Assembly (NCBI RefSeq): GCF_022581195.2
Contig: NC_061475.1
Coordinates: 1,984,001-2,048,000, forward strand
Length of the DNA stretch: 64,000 bases
Direction of reading: 5' to 3'
Source: Helicoverpa zea
Lineage: Eukaryota > Arthropoda > Insecta > Lepidoptera > Noctuidae
The translations under genes were made by a program, and so were the position numbers. How positions within the stretch are numbered: the stretch's first letter is position 1; the number at the start of each line of letters is the position of its first letter. The notes beneath the pieces are model-generated. The model made no database searches and was not told the DNA's origin. It saw only the letters and a list, made by a program, of their open reading frames with translations. Positions 47,746-61,220 of this stretch are shown piece by piece.

Positions 47746-48883
47746 AACCTTCTAAGACAGTAGCGCGCCAAAATGCGTGTGTACGGGGGACAAGGAACGT
47801 TTCTGTCTTCGCCCTTATACACCTTCTTTGGACCCGATCATTCTTTGTAATACCAAAATTCGTTGACAGATGTCTCAAAGAACCCGAACACCTCCTTACT
47901 CACACGTAACTGATCATTTTGGTCATGCCCACCATACGTATTTGACGTAGGAAAAGGCGCCTGACCTACCTGCATTGTGGCATCTCCGTTCATCTCTCCT
48001 TACTCCGTTATCCTGACGTTTACACGCTGTATTTCCATCCTTGTCTCACGTACGAAGTTATCTCGTTTCAGCCCAGTAATTGCATTAGTTTTAAGTAAAG
48101 ACACATTAGTGTTAATCTGACGGGCAGCGCTAAGTAGCGCTAAGTGAAACCCCAAGTGTTTACTTAATCCATCACGATTAGTTTGCTGCGTTTATTTGCT
48201 GGATTCTTGTATGAATTCATGAAATTCTTATCTGAGTTTATCTATGGAAAGCTGTTTTAAGCATCTATATTTAAATAATAAAATGGAAACGTTCTTTTGT
48301 ATCTATTCTTAAGTAGGTAATAAAGAGGTAACATTCTTTTGTTTTGTACCCTTAACTGCTTGTATGTCAATAATTATAAAATAATAGAAAATCAAATGTA
48401 TCTCGTATATATCTGCTCTCCGCCATACAATGGGTTAAGTTATAATTTATTTACTTACTTACCTTATTTAGTGGAATTAAATCTAACTAAAATGTTATAA
48501 GAAACTGGGTCGGTTTATTTGAACTGTAGTGTAATGCATATTTAGTGAAAGTTTTAAATTGGATTCAGGACAGTGTTATTTTAACTTGTTTGTGCTACTT
48601 ACTTGATTTATTCGAATTGGAATTTTTACGTTTTCTAGTTAAATGGTCAATATTTATAATATACTTTTGTCCTATTTATACACCTGATTAGGATATTAAA
48701 TTGTTGGAAATCTAAAAAAGAGATGGTTCCACCTAGGCAGACAAGCAATGTATTATTAGATACTAATATGCACATCTCTCAAAATATCCTACATATTATA
48801 TAGCTTTGAATAATCTAATCATCAGCTGATTTTCAATTCGAGATTGAATTTGACATTGGTTCCATTCAAATTATCATAATTTA

Positions 48884-48945
48884 ATGACCCCCTGCACTTA
48901 TCCCAATTTTATTTGGAGTCGGTACAGCGAGTTTTCTCAGTTATT
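48884..48945 (-). repeat. S2 retroposon tail fragment
   Basis: CACTTATCCCAATTTTATTT, GGAGTCGGTACAGCGAG. Confidence 0.5.
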
Positions 48946-50764
48946 TCCATGCAAATTGTGTCTCAATTGTGTATCGCAAAATAGGGGACAGATAGGTTAT
49001 AAAAATTCTCAGTTATTCAGTCCTTGGTCAAAAATATTCAAAAATTTCAGGCTTGGTACTCTTATTGCAACTCACATGATACAAAGAGTTTAGTTCCCGT
49101 TTGACATCAAAGCGGATTGTGTCAGCTCTCTCGTGCGCTCTAGTGACACTAGTGTCAGAGGACTAGCGAGCGTCATTTTATTGCGCTCACCTGACTGTTG
49201 TGGGGCACACGAATCGTGGAATTTGTTGTTTGTTGCACTGATAGAAAATATTATTTAATAGTTTTGTGAAAAAGAACTTCATCCTTAGTCATTTAATCGG
49301 CATACGTAGTTACACAACTATTTCGATTCAGGAAACGCTAAAAGCTATTTTTAACTTTTTATACTCACACTTTTCTATATACTCTTATTCTTTCCTATAG
49401 GTATACTCACACATTCTTCACCTAGTAAAATATTTTCAATTAAATTAAAATGTGATCTGGGTTAAGTTAAGGACTCGACTCTACCGACCGATGTCAAAAG
49501 GAATTGTATTTCAAAATATTAATCCAAGGTTTATTTCATTTATTCAAATATTACAAAGGGGGCTCTACTATGAACCCGGGTGGCAAAGTACTTCAAGTGG
49601 CGCAGCAATGCAATATGTTGCAATTACTCCCGTGACGTCACGTGATGCGCGCAGTCGCCATATTGTGACGTGTGTCTGCCAGCAAATATTGAATTCTTCA
49701 GTTTCATGTTTTCATGTATATAGGTTTGAAAAGATATTTAGAAATATACGATACCCTAGTAACATAGGCTATAATTTGTCCGAATACGGGCAGTAGGTAC
49801 GAAATAGTGTGAAACCGCAGGAAAATATATTTGGTTTATAAGAATATCTACTTAATATTGAAGGTAGCCTCCTGTACATGATGAGAAATGTAGAGTTCAT
49901 GTTCGAAGACAAAGCCTTAGAATCGCTTCAGAATTTACCTAAAATGTATAATAATAAGCTTTTCATAATACTGAACAACAGTATTTATTTTTGTTTCTTA
50001 CACTGAAAAGTACAAACGACCGACGAACCCTATTAAGCTACCTATACTTACTTACTTATTCAAGATATATTTTTTCTGACTTTCATCTGATTCGTGGTAA
50101 AATAGGCAGAGCGGCAACCTTCAGACACTAGCTAAGTTTTTCATTTCAGTACCTATTCATGAAGTCAATTTTATTAAACACGGAAGCTCATATTGATTTT
50201 GAAACTATTTGTGGTTCCCACCAAAAATAGTTTTTCCATATGTGTCCACCACAAAACATCTGAAACCACGCCACCACATAAGTATTATCAGTGTGGTTGG
50301 TTTGGCGACAACGTTTTTATAAACTCATTTTCCTATTTATTTATTCAATATTGTGAAAATTGGTTTTCCACAAGTACCTATTGCGAAATAAACATGCCAT
50401 AAAACCTATGGAAACGTCATGCGGTTTCTTCTGAGTCCAATATGATCATAGAACAATCAATAAACAACATTTTTAAGTAAGTATTCATTTGACATCCATT
50501 AAGCTAAATTTTGCATTAAGGATTAAGGCCCAGTGGGAAACCTGGTAGAGTTGGCAGTTGAACCTCTCATATGCTTGATGCAAAAGAAATTATTAAGCTT
50601 CCAGTATTCCTCAGAAAAACAGTTGAATCATTGTAGATTCAATAACGAGGACCTAACCTAACCTAATCATTAACAAAGTGCGTAATTCTCACCAGTTTGC
50701 AAACCTAAAGAATGTAACGAAAATTCGATATACAATTTTAACTGTGATATACAATTGTAACTTA

Positions 50765-50960
50765 CTAGCCGTTTTCCCGCGGTTTCACCCGCGTCCCGTG
50801 GGAGCTACTGCCCGCACCGGGATAAAATATAGCCTATGTTACTCGCAGATAATATAGTTTTCTAATGGTGAAAGAATATTTAAAATCGGTCCAGTAGTTT
50901 TTGAGTTTATCCATTACAACCAAACAAGCAAAGTTTTCCTCTTTATAATATTAGTATAGA
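50765..50960 (-). mobile_element. Helitron-like element
   Basis: CTAGCCGTTTTCCCGCGGTT ... CGGTCCAGTAGTTTTTGAG ... TTTATAATATTAGTATAGA. About 196 bp with both ends recognisable in reverse orientation; no coding. Confidence 0.65.
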
Positions 50961-52439
50961 GTATAGACGAATCACTTTTACTGTAAAAGGTAGGTATTTG
51001 AAATATCTGAAACGCAGTAGTCACTGGCAAGTATTCTGCGTCTGAAGTGTAAGTATATAAAACTTAAAATAAACTTATCTATAAGTCTTATATACCTAAT
51101 TAGTGGTCTAATTTGAAAACAATCCTTCGAATTTATATTTACTCAACTTCAGGCTGATTTTTATCAATGTCCGAAGAATTTTTCAGCAGACGCGGTTGAA
51201 ACTGTTGGTCAAAGTTACTTAGTATTGTAATAAGTATGCAAAACCATAAACTTTGTTGGAGAACATTATCAAAACCACCACCGTTGATATAAACAGGTCA
51301 TCCATGTACAAACAATGAAAAGTAAAATTAAGCTAAGGTCCTGGGAACTCTCAATTTTACAGGAATAAGTAGCGTTTCAAAATATTTCTTGGAAACAACA
51401 CCATTTATACGAAACGGAGTACCAAATATGATTTAAGGGAAATGTGAAGAATTTTTCACTAGAAAAAGCCCCTTTCATGTTACAAAATTTTATGAAATTC
51501 TTATGCTGTACAAAGAATTTCATCAAAGTGAATATGAAAAGCGAGTAGGGATGTACTCGTACCTATGTGTTTACTTACCTATGTAAAAAATATTGGTTAC
51601 CTACAAAGGAAAATGGAACCATGATAATCATCATTATTCATAACATAATATTAGATACCATTTAAAATACAAAACTTGAAAATAAGATGCCATGTTTACA
51701 GTTAACTAATTTTTCATTGACCATTAAAATAACTGAAACACTTCAGTTTTTAAAATCAACGTATCAAGAACTAAAAATAGCCCGAAAAGAACAGAAAATA
51801 TTTTATGATCCCGGAACGAAAATACAACGTATCATTCCGAATATCAAATAAAAGCTTCAAAGGTCCGCAACAAAAAAGATATAAGTAATATAAAACCGTC
51901 GGCATCCATTTCGTCAAGTGTCCATTCCCCCGCATTCCTTATTCAACAACGTCCGAAAATTAAAGGCGCTTTTACAAGAAATCGCACTCAGACTGCGACG
52001 TTTCCGAACGCAACCCAGTTGAAATATTTCCAACGGATCTCATTCGAGTACTCTTATTTACCTCGGACAACACAACTATAGCGACTTATATCACGAGCAC
52101 ACTGCCTGTATTTGTTTTTTCCATTACAAAAGAACGGAACGCCCTGCGCTCGCTATAGCAATAATATTTCAATATCGCGACGTGGGTGCCAGCCCTAGAC
52201 GCTTCCAAAGTGATTCCTCTGCGCGCTCATTGGTCGCCCGGCACTGGCGAGGAATGCGTTCGATATCCAAAACCTGCCACCGATAGAGACAGAGCTACGA
52301 TCCTCGCGTAGGGAAACTACCAGTGAGAACGAGACAAAAGTAGTTATGTCGGTACATGAATATTGTATGAATGGGAAAGGTCCGTATCAATAATACGTGC
52401 ACGAATGAAATAATAGATTATTCGTTTGTTCAAATCGAA

Positions 52440-53015
52440 CGTAAACAAAATGTAAGCATCCATTACTGATGCACGCGTGGTGCGCGAGCGAGACGCACAG
52501 ATGTCACCCGGCTGTTAGACAGGGACGGGTATCTGTCTTCGCGTCGAGCTTCTCGGAGCAGGGTCGGCAACAATGTGAGCACTATCTGTTTTTGTACCAG
52601 TCGACGGTCGGTTTCCACATTAAACGATCATTTTAAGGGCGAACCAATCAAACTGCAAATTTATACAAATTGATACTAAACGGGTTATATTAATTTTATA
52701 ACAAAAATTAAGTGTGTAAATAAGTTTGAACGGAGTCGTAATTAAAACTAATTGGGTTTAATATAGCGCTAATTATTTTGTATTAAGGCGGGTTTTCGCT
52801 GGAATTTCGTCCTTTTTGTCGGGTTGCGTGAGTGACGTTTGGATTTTGGAGTGTCTGAGGAAAGTGGACTAGTGGTGTGGCTTGGGGCGATGGTAGCTGG
52901 GTCGCCGAGGTGCCAGGGTTAGCCGGCCAGGGCGCCAGAGGCAGCCATTGGTTTGCGCGGGGGTGTTGGGCACGATGTCGACATAGGGGGCGGCCAGGGT
53001 TGGCCCCTAGAGGCC
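52440..53015 (+). promoter_or_regulatory. otp: putative otp 5' UTR and proximal promoter
   Basis: Sequence before the otp start is less repetitive and more GC-rich than the rest of the window. At 52739-52775 it holds two TAATTA and one TAATTG cores, at 52739, 52749 and 52770, that is 10 and 21 bp apart. Such cores are bound by homeodomains of the paired-like class, so auto- or cross-regulation is possible. I see no convincing TATA box, and the transcription start is not defined by the sequence. Confidence 0.4.
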
Positions 53016-53049
53016 ATGCTCAATAACCTCACCGCGACAGCTTTGGGAG
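53016..53049 (+). CDS. otp: orthopedia homeobox protein, coding exon 1 (start of gene)
   Basis: First coding exon of the homeodomain transcription factor Orthopedia, which in animals specifies neuroendocrine and other neurons and acts in the nucleus on TAAT-type DNA sites. The exon reads MLNNLTATALG plus one base, then a strong donor GTAAGT at 53050-53055 (phase 1). The start was chosen because it is the first ATG in its frame after an in-frame TAG at 52920-52922, and because a phase-1 splice joins it to exon 2 in an open frame. The exon is short (11 codons), so its link to exon 2 rests on phase compatibility and on the downstream otp homeodomain start, not on homology of the exon itself. The sequence before it is GC-rich and probably 5' UTR. 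An RNA read across the 53049/63064 junction would settle the join. Confidence 0.7.
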
Positions 53050-54997
53050 GTAAGTTTATATTTTCAGCTTCCGTGAACGATTTCCATAATGCTCTCCAAG
53101 CAGTAAGAACGCCCATTTACCTAAAAATATGATTAATACCCACCTGAAAAGAGACCCATAAGGTTCTTCAAGCATCCTAAGTTGAAAAGGGGAAAATTTT
53201 GATTTACCTAAACATTCCAGTACACTTGCCAGCTTTACCAAATTTCTTGCGATTAAACAAACAATTTAGTATAGACACAGGCCAAAGCTTTCAGGTGCAT
53301 GAACAGATGAACTAAAAAATACCCATATCGAAGCGTGCTTGAAACTATAGGTGCTAAACTCAGGGAAACAAACAAGTATTTGAGGGAAGGAATGAAATAG
53401 GTGACACACAAACACAATAAGACACCAACTGTCAACTATTACTACTAACTCATGTCTTGCAAAACTTATTGGTTGGGGTAACCCCAATATGTTCTGCTTT
53501 GGTGGGAGCCTCTACTGATAGGGATACAGAATTCATAAATGGAATTGATGGAATTTACGGTTCACAGTAAGTCCCACCTGAATTTGTAGATTTTTGACAG
53601 AAAAATCGAAAAGTGAACAACCAGGAACTATAACAACCAATCGTAGCAAGGAGTAATCTTATGTATTGGCAACAGTAGGTACAGAGGAGGTTAGATTGAA
53701 AGTTGACCCATGTACTCAGCTGCATCAGTTACTTACCAAACGTTACCCGATAAATTTTTAATGCAACATACAACAATATTCCGGATCATTTCAATTGCAA
53801 GAGCTTTCGGAGTTAAGCAAAGACATCAAAAACAGCTTTTTAACGCCTCATTTGGGATGCTAACTTGAGACATCAAAAAACATTTTCATATTTGATGAAG
53901 CTGTTAAGTAGTTGAAGCATTTCCCTTAACACTACAGTTTGGAAACTGAAAATAGAAGAAGATCTAACAAAATAAAAAAAATGGGTTAAGGGCAGGAAGA
54001 TGATGATAATGATGAGTATTGATGAGTCAAAGAAGATAGGTATAACATTATTGGAACTCGACCACAGTTGCCTATCCAGTCAATTAAAACAGCCAAATCT
54101 TACTGGATAGAAGCCAAACCAGATAAAATAACGCATATCTCGGATTTTTTTTACTCGATCGAAAACATTCGATCAAATGAATCCCGACGGCTCGTGTTTA
54201 ATCGAAGAAGACCAATTTGCACAAAAATGAATAAAAAGTAATGCTCAGACACCTAGATTGCAATCACAAATAAAACTGATTTGAAAATTCTATCCCTGTA
54301 ACTTACCATAATGAAGACCATTTTGGTCCCACTCTAAAAAAGAAAAATGATAAGGGAACAACTACACTTGTACATCAATAGATTCCATTAACAAGAAAAG
54401 GCTGCAATAAAAATGTTTTCCATTTCGACAGTTAATTCACTTAATATCATTGTAGACAAGAGCCTTAACCAACACATTTTAAGACATCACACTCTTTTTA
54501 GGCACCTGGTTCAACAGAGTGATAATATAACCAACTGATGAAAGAAGCCACATAACAAGTCAGAGAAGGTTTTGTTAAACTAAATAGAGAGTATGTAAAA
54601 TTGAATGTCAAAATTAGAAAGAACTTTCAAAGATCCGAAGGTTGTGTGCGGCAAACGTGTTATCCACGTTAAGTTATAATTACATCATAATGGCGTCTAG
54701 TTCAATTTACAGCCAAGGTGGCTATTTTCGCAGTCTATACCATAGTGAATAAACCAACAAAGCCCTTTGCGAGTCACCTATTAGAACAACATGGGTTAGT
54801 CTATACAATGGCACCTTACCATGGCTGGAATAGATTGGCGATAGAAGACACTTTTAGAAGCAGTAGGTACATGTCCTAGAGACAAAGGAATCCCACTTAG
54901 ATAAAGCTGTTTCAATGGTAATGTTCGTATAGGTACTATTGTGGACAACATATTTGATATGAATTGATATGATACGAGTAATTGTATTATTTTAAAA

Positions 54998-55130
54998 AGA
55001 GTGTCTGAGAAGTTTCTTGCCTGTTCTTTTCCGTAAGACTCCTCCACGCTATTGACGATTCATAAGAACCTGCAATAGGTCTAGCTAGAGGTGTAAGAAA
55101 TAAAAACCTGTGACTTTGACCTATAACATG
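54998..55130 (+). repeat. LINE 3' tail-like stretch
   Basis: AAGAGTGTCTGAGAAGTTTC, TTGCCTGTTCTTTTCCGTAA ... AAAAACCTGTGACTTTGACC. In otp intron 1. Confidence 0.5.
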
Positions 55131-55786
55131 CATCAACCAAGATACCCCTGTCGAGGACTAACCAATTTCTAAAGTATTTCAATGGAGTAATGAAACAAGA
55201 ATACATTGCGGATGGATGGTCAGTGAAAATTCATTATCACAATAAACATTATGAATATTTTGAAACACATTTGTGATAAATTAATCCAATCCAACACATA
55301 CCACCAAAACAAAATCAAATATCAAAACTGCTTCGACTACTTACAAAAGTGAGCGTACAATAAAACGGTTTCCACAATATCCGGGACCAGCGTCGAACCG
55401 TTCTGTTTTACGGGATTCAATTCCATTAAGTCGTGTTTATGAGCCGCTCGTAATCCCGTGATCCCGGGACTGAGGCGCTAACTCCGGACCGCCCTGACTT
55501 TTGCCCCCGACTTGGGGTGGATGTAATTTAAATTCTGATCTAAGAAGAAGAGTGTTTTATATCAGTTGATTGGAAAGCTCCGAAATAAGGTTTTGAAAGG
55601 TAGAAAAATAGATAGTTTAAAAACACACAAGAAAAACATGCTTTTCCGCTTAGATTGTTCTAATACCTCCAGTCACAGCTGTGATACGACATTTTAAGAT
55701 CCAGTTCATATAGATCTTCCGTCTCCATTATCAGATCCATTCGACTATACAATATTATTGTTTTGTCATCAGAACTACGTACAGCT

Positions 55787-56105
55787 GCCAGTTCCAGGTC
55801 AGGCAAGTACCAATGCAACTTTTCTAAGTTTGTATGTACTTTCTAAGTATATCTTAGACACCAATGACTGTGTTTCGGATGGCACGTTAAACTGTAGGTC
55901 CCGGCTGTCATTGAACATCCTTGGCAGTCGTTACGGGTAGTCAGAAACCAGTAAGTCTGACACCAGTCTAACAAAGGGGTATTGGGTTACCCGGGTTGAG
56001 GAGGTCAGATAAGGCAATCGCTCTTTGTAAAGCACTGGTACTCAGCTACATCCGGTTCGACTGGAATCCGATCCCTCCATAGTTTGGGAAAAAGGCTCGG
56101 AGGAT
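55787..56105 (+). mobile_element. S1 SINE, 5'-truncated inside box B
   Basis: Target duplication GAACTACGTACAGCT (55772-55786 and 56106-56120). The copy starts within the B box at GTTCCAGGTCAGGCAAGTAC and has a short internal deletion near 55990. The clean duplication shows the truncation happened on insertion, as for LINE-type reverse transcription. Lies in otp intron 1. Confidence 0.85.
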
Positions 56106-58556
56106 GAACTACGTACAGCTACAAATTTTCATGATGCTACGTACCTGGAAAGATGATTTAATTAGTTGCTCTAGATTCCATTTACATACATACAGGTCAA
56201 AAAACTTTCAATTGCCCGTCTGGAACTAAGTAATAGGGACAGCTACTACTAGAAGCGAAATTATTTCAGAAGTAGATGAAATTCAAATAATTTCAGAAGT
56301 GGCTGAAATTATTTGGCTAAAAATTATTTCAATTCTAATAGATTTTCCATTAAAACTTGGTGAATGTGCTGACTCAATGTGTTCGAATATAAATCACCAA
56401 TTTGTATTAGATGGTTTGAAATATTAGACATCCCTCCCGGAAGAAAGAGTACATTGTTGGACTTAAGTAGTTTCGGAGTCTATTCATGTCAAAACAATCA
56501 AATATTTCCTCTTTGTAATATTTGTGTAGAATTGTAGGCAGACCTATATATGTAGGTTCTTACGAAACGTCAATAGCTAGGTTTCAAAGAGCGGGTCTTA
56601 TGGAGAAGAACCGGCAAGAAACCACATAGATTTGTTACAATATACGACTTACGAAAGCATCAAGAGTTACAATACCTTTTGACTCTTTCAAATTGATCGC
56701 TGTGGAAGCTCTGTTGGATCGCAGAGTATGGCTACTTAAAGAATCAATAGATTACACCGAACCCAATAATTATTCGTTTTTTGGTTTTGGTTTTGGTAAG
56801 GACTATTCGGTCGAATGATAGTATGTCCAAATTAATAGCACTTCAACTTACATTTGTAATAAAGAAAAAATATGTTATCGTCGTCGTCAGGAATTTATGT
56901 CTTCCTTTTTTGTCTTTCTTTTTTTTCCTATCTTATTCCAATTTGTTTTTTCTCATGGTGTGACGGCAATTCAGTTAGGTACATGGTCTCAAAGCAACAA
57001 ATTATGCCTCTCGCTGACCACACACAATCCGATACATGTAGTGGCATGTTTGATACAATTAATGTCAATCTTATAAGAAAAGTATGTACTACTTTTGTTC
57101 GCTATACATATGTATGGGTACAATTTATTGGTAAACTTTCATACACAGAGGACCGATTCCTTTAATTTCTAATTTGATAACCGCAATGGTTGGACCTAAT
57201 GGATTATATTGTAAATTAGAAATTAATATGACAAAATTACTCCCGACTTCAGAAAGCGTATTTAGATTTTAATACCGCTACCTCTATCTCTAAATCTAGC
57301 CCTAGCTAGAGCAATCCTCGTTTGTTGGGTTCGGTTTTGTTGCCGAAATCATTGTAAAGATCCACAGGATAGAATGCGTCCATGAGCGAAAAAAAATTCG
57401 GGAGGGAAATTAAGGGTCAAAATTTGCCACGGTCAAATCATTTGAATATTACCTATCGATCCTTTAAATTAAGTGGTTAATGTATTAATGGTACCTTTCT
57501 GCTGATCCTAATGTCAATGTCAGAAACGTGGAAATGTCTGTCAATTAGTGTGACCCTTTCAAATACTGGTCGATAATATTATCTTTCCTATCTAAAGAGA
57601 TATCTAGTCAGAAGTACCTAATATTCTGGTTCGCAGGTTTGCGCGTCGTAATAACCAAGTTCAAGTTACACTATCTAGAGGCTCCTGTCAAAGTTAATGA
57701 CATCAAAGATAATAAGAATTAAAAAAAATGCAAAACAACATATAATAACAGATTTTGAAATAGCAGCAATATTTGCAAGGAAGCGTTTATTACTTACTTA
57801 TGCAGGTACAAAGAATAAATTGATATGTTGTTTGTTTTATCTTACAAACAGGTAAGATGAGTACTAAGGGTCATGGAGTTTGAATGCTCACACTCTATTT
57901 AAAGATCTATTTAGGAGAAGCGGATTGACACTTCTTGTGCCCAAAAGGTCACCTACACAGCAAAATATGTATTGCAATGCAATGCGGTAATGGTGCCGTC
58001 TTGGGCACCCTCTCAGTCTACAGCGGTGGAGAGGATTTTTTGAAGCTTTAAAAAAACTTAATAAGCAAACATTGAAAACTGAATGAAAATAGAGCTTTAA
58101 TTTTTCAATAATATGTTAAGAAAATCTGCGTTAATGCGCTGCCAATTTTAAATTGAAAAAGGCAGATTTCAATGTAAAGTGTTTGTCGCTTTCCAATTAA
58201 TTACCTACATAAATTCATCTTTTACATTTTCTTAATTTTAATGTTTGGTTTCTCACTCTCAATTTATCCAACGCATAGGTATCTATGAATAATTTATATT
58301 TAGCACATTACTTCTCATATTAAGCATGGATTTCCATTGAAGGGAATATGTGACGACAGAATATTTCTCGGTACTCCGAATGAGCTGGTAAAATACCTAA
58401 GTACTTATTTCAAAAATGTGTAGCTATAGGTACGCGAAGAGACTAAATAGCCACAATACTTACTTATTGTTTAGTTAATTCGTTCAAAGTTGTAAATACG
58501 CAAATGAAAAAAAAATAATTGTAAATTAAAAATAGTTGTAAATAATAATAATAAAT

Positions 58557-58670
58557 GCTCCTTGTAAAACAGTCGCTCCTTGTGAAACACTGGTACTTAG
58601 CTGCATCTAGTTAGACTGAAAGCCGACTCCAACATACATAGTTTGGTAAAGGTTAGGCAGATGATGAGGA
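58557..58670 (+). repeat. S1 SINE 3' fragment
   Basis: CAGTCGCTCCTTGTGAAACA, CTGGTACTTAGCTGCATCTA and GCCGACTCCAACATACATAG, ending GGCAGATGATGAGG. Confidence 0.65.
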
Positions 58671-60129
58671 ACATATTAATGTTGAAGTCTCAGACTTTCA
58701 TTGACAAAAACCCACTACTTATGCTCCTTCTTGAGTTCTTCATGTACCCATCAGGGCCTCTAATCATGCAGCCTCACAGATATAAGTAGGTCTGAGTCTT
58801 GCAATTCGTAATTCTAAGTAACTATAGGTATGTAAACTTTTAGATTTCCCAAGCAAACTATTGACAGTTTCGATGACGTTAACATTGGCCGTTTGGCTAA
58901 TGACACATTCTTGTATTGACTCATCTACAGAGTGGTTTATATGAAGTTCTGTGATTTGTTAACTAAGCTATAGAGTTACATATCATAATCATAATAATAG
59001 GCTAATAATAAGCCGAAAAAATGCTTCGAATGACTAAAGCTCCTTCACCCGTGGTCAACTTGTGGTTCACCTGTGACCAATGCGACAAAAATGTCGTACA
59101 GCTACATATTGACAAAAAGAAATACTTTCGGAAGTCACAATCCTGCACATGCACAATCCTGCTTTGCCACAATCATCGATCCTAGATGGTGTAAGCCAAT
59201 GATGCTGTATTTCTAAAGTTAAACTATTATACTTACCTATATAACTTAAAATACTAAGTACGTTGTGATCGAGTGAATGGTCGAAAGCAAGGTGTAGCGT
59301 TGAGAGTGGCCACACATCGATATGAGTTTCAAAAAATATAAATTGCAGACACTTCGTGAGACACCTGATGACCAGCTTTTTTAGTTTTGGATAAATTAAT
59401 TTATATCTTTTATAAGATCATTCATAATTTAAGGCAGATTCATCGCATAGGGGTAGCCTGTTATGGTAGATACATGTAAGTAGATACCAAGCTAGATACA
59501 TAGTTTGCACTACTAAAAAAAAAGGATATTTCATTCAATAAAGTCAATCAGGTCATTTTTGCTTTGATTGTCGATAATTTCTTGGACAATAATCGAAGAG
59601 ATTAAATTAGTTGTCTAATAAAAGCGCATATTTCAAAATAAGTTTTTTTTTGTGAACACATTTATAAAGATGAGCTAAACAGTTTTTTTTCTTTTGTTGG
59701 TTTCTTCACAATTAGGTAATTAGGTAGGTATTCCAGAACTGAAGATGTAAAATATTTATTGGCAAATCTGAAAGGACATTGTTCCGGCTCCATACATGTT
59801 CTGCCTAAGAACCGTTCGAATGGAAAGTGACTTCTATAAACTCTTAAAATTATATGGAATCCTATGAAATAAGTTTTCACGAACGGACACTTCAGGAAAC
59901 TAAAATAATTACGAAAAAAGTTAATATTTTGAGGTTATAAATAAAAAATAACCAAGCTTGCGTGAAATATCAGACTAGTATTATCAAACTACACTATACA
60001 AAAAATCAACAATACTATGTACAGCTCTATATGTTCTCTTCTAGATCTAGGAAAAGACTACTCTACTAGATACTAGGAAAAGAGATAGTAAATAGTCAAG
60101 TTTAAGATAATTCTTTGACAATGATCATT

Positions 60130-60290
60130 TTATAAAGTTGCATTTTCTGTCTGTCCCTTTGAATGCTTTAGATCTTTAAAACTACGCAATGGATTTGGGT
60201 GCGATTTTTTTAATAGATAGAGTAGGTCAAGAGGAAGGTTTACACCAAGGTTTTACATTGCCACCGTGCGAAGACGGGGCGTGTGACTAG
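60130..60290 (+). repeat. Helitron-like 3' part
   Basis: TGGATTTGGGTGCGATTTTT ... GAAGACGGGGCGTGTGACTAG|T. Lies in otp intron 1. Confidence 0.5.
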
Positions 60291-60532
60291 TTTTCATAAA
60301 TGCTTAGAATTTTTATGAAAAACAACTACCTAAACGCTTTTGCTTTCAACGTTACGTTTCTTAATATATAGTGAATCCACTTTGGATTTGTGATAAAACG
60401 CATAAGTTTCCAAAATGGAAGAGTTCCATTCACCACAATTCATAAAATATCGATATTATTACGATGGAGAATGATTTATTTAAATGATTGATACTACTTT
60501 TATATTAGACAGTTACCTAGCTATCTACATGC

Positions 60533-60600
60533 CATAAGGCGGGAATCGAACCCGCGGTCTATTACCAAGAAGGCACAGACCATACTAAAAATGTCATTAC
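60533..60600 (-). repeat. tRNA-like or SINE B-box remnant
   Basis: Minus strand GACCGCGGGTTCGATTCCCG. There is no foldable anticodon arm or acceptor stem, so not called a tRNA. Confidence 0.4.
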
Positions 60601-60746
60601 CACACAAAATAATTTAACAGTTAAAGTAAGGTTTACCAATAACAATGAAAGAGGTTTTCGAGGATGTGCAATAAAAACAATATTTATATTCAATTAAAGG
60701 TTTTTAATCATCAATATTTCTCAATAATATATCTAAGAACTGAGCT

Positions 60747-61220
60747 TTGGTATCTCGCCCAGCTTAAATACCAGATAATAGTCATTATGTGGGCACAACA
60801 GCCCACTGTTCTACGCCCAACGATACAATTGCAACAGTATGCCTGATGGTAGGAGCTTCTTACAAAGTACACAATTGCGTCCAACAGTGCATTGCATCTT
60901 ATTATGCTCGACTGCTTCAGACCAACACGTCGTACATATAAGGTCATGAGCTTCAACCTGTAATAATAAATACAAAAAATCATTAGTAAATATCAAGTAA
61001 CTTGCAATTGTGGCAATTGATTTGAAAACCGAGAAATTGTGTGCTTATGAAAACATAAGTAGGTAGTAACATTCTTATCAAAATTAGAAAAACACTTTCG
61101 TAGACCACTTACCATACGGGGAACAGTCCATTGTTGTATGCAACGAAGTATATCTTCGTTTTCTAATACCAAAGAACCTCCAGCAGATCCACAATTTATA
61201 CAATATACTATATTCTGCAT
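60747..61220 (-). pseudogene. transposon-derived relic: cysteine-rich head joined to SWIM-like tail
   Basis: Minus strand. Exon 1 (61113-61220) reads MQNIVYCINCGSAGG ... RCIQQWTVPRM, then a donor GTAAGT. The acceptor TTATTACAG lets it continue at 60957 with VEAHDLICTTCW, giving CxxC and CxxC pairs of a small zinc-binding repeat seen in insect transposon proteins. That frame reads CVLCKK and stops at RWA. In another frame, overlapping it, is AYCCNCIVGRRTVGCCAHIM followed by IIWYLSWARY, which resembles the C-terminal SWIM-type zinc finger of a DDE transposon. Head and tail are thus fused with the long middle (catalytic core) missing and a frame break between them: an internal-deletion derivative. 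It lies antisense in otp intron 1. A small working host gene using only the head cannot be excluded. Confidence 0.5.

Larger units (their letters stand above)
43729..52439. other. intergenic block upstream of otp
   Basis: Holds the listed DRE pair and S1, S2, MITE and Helitron pieces. Several stop-broken frames on the minus strand at 46450-47114 may be one decayed element. 51850-52330 is repeat-poor and GC-richer toward otp, a possible enhancer or upstream promoter zone. Confidence 0.4.

Noticed and set aside
60533..60600. possible tRNA
   Set aside because: Only the T-arm/B-box portion is present; no acceptor or anticodon stem can be formed.
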